Assembly (NCBI RefSeq): GCF_000090795.2
Contig: NW_003546436.1
Coordinates: 31,122 to 61,000, forward strand
Source of the DNA: Amphimedon queenslandica
Lineage: Eukaryota > Porifera > Demospongiae > Haplosclerida > Niphatidae
DNA length: 29,879 nt
Direction: 5' to 3'
This document shows, in pieces, positions 29,769 through 29,879 of the stretch; position 1 is the first letter of the stretch; each line of letters begins with the position of its first letter. Under the pieces are notes generated by a model. The model saw only the letters and a program-made list of their open reading frames with translations, had not been told where the DNA came from and searched no databases. A program made the translations under genes and the position numbers.

Positions 29769-29879
29769 TTACATCATTACGCAGTTTTTCTTTTTATTCT
29801 TCCCCTTATCACCAGCTGTTATTGAACTTTGAAATCTCTTCATTCGTCTCACTAGCTCGTGAAAGGTTTCATCTATATG
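29769..29879 (-). CDS. Ras-family small GTPase, last exon only (CAAX end)
   Basis: The minus strand reads DETFHELVRRMKRF, then a Lys-rich stretch GDKGKNKKK and the end NCVMM before TAA at 29771-29769. This matches the last helix of Ras/R-Ras/M-Ras-type GTPases (D-x-x-F-x-x-L-V-R), a polybasic hypervariable region and a CAAX box (CVMM; a C-terminal Met favours farnesylation). The rest lies beyond the right edge. A TATAG directly before GATGAAACC at the window end could be the splice acceptor. The Ras subgroup cannot be decided from this part. Confidence 0.8.
   Translation of the reverse strand, partial: HIDETFHELVRRMKRFQSSITAGDKGKNKKKNCVMM

Overview
The window looks like compact, AT-rich metazoan nuclear DNA, most likely from a sponge (an Amphimedon-like demosponge). 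Genes are packed tightly with many short introns (about 45-700 bp, GT-AG) and simple-sequence tracts everywhere. The gene content is animal: transglutaminase, PIAS SUMO ligase, katanin-like ATPase, Ras GTPase and an ankyrin-Roc GTPase. The species assignment is inference. I built the gene models by hand by matching splice sites, phases and family motifs. The main multi-exon models close with consistent reading phase from ATG to stop; the one exception is a single-base frameshift in the GTPase gene.

Layout. (1) 2-1453, minus: 5' part of an ankyrin-repeat/Roc GTPase gene, cut by the left edge. (2) 2024-6346, minus: complete transglutaminase in 13 exons with the Cys-His-Asp triad, with a MITE and dispersed repeats in its introns. 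(3) 6704-10365, plus: complete PIAS-type SUMO E3 ligase, 14 exons, divergent from the transglutaminase. (4) 10835-14977, plus: a second SP-RING gene just downstream, sharing intron positions with PIAS over the SP-RING. Its N-terminal half is quite different and carries a KOW module resembling transcription elongation factor Spt5. A 155-base N gap lies in one of its introns. (5) 15180-19568, plus: class-V PLP aminotransferase, 16 exons. (6) 19667-21756, minus: DNA-binding protein with three CENP-B/Tc5-type HTH units and a Brinker-like HTH, convergent with (5). (7) 22200-24890, plus: AIG1/Toc34-like P-loop GTPase with a frameshift in a G run and a series of very small phase-0 exons. (8) 25146-29391, minus: KATNAL2-like AAA ATPase with an N-terminal LisH. 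(9) 29769-29879, minus: last exon of a Ras-family GTPase ending in a CAAX box, cut by the right edge.

The genes do not form one pathway. The two adjacent SP-RING genes are the only obvious functional pair: both carry a SUMO-interacting motif of the form VIDLTL plus an acidic run, so both probably act in SUMO conjugation. The most unusual items are the Spt5-KOW/SP-RING architecture, a repeat family of about 180 bp built round a variable palindrome that appears in introns of three genes, a 42-bp minisatellite that has copied a splice donor, and the mini-exon series of the GTPase gene.
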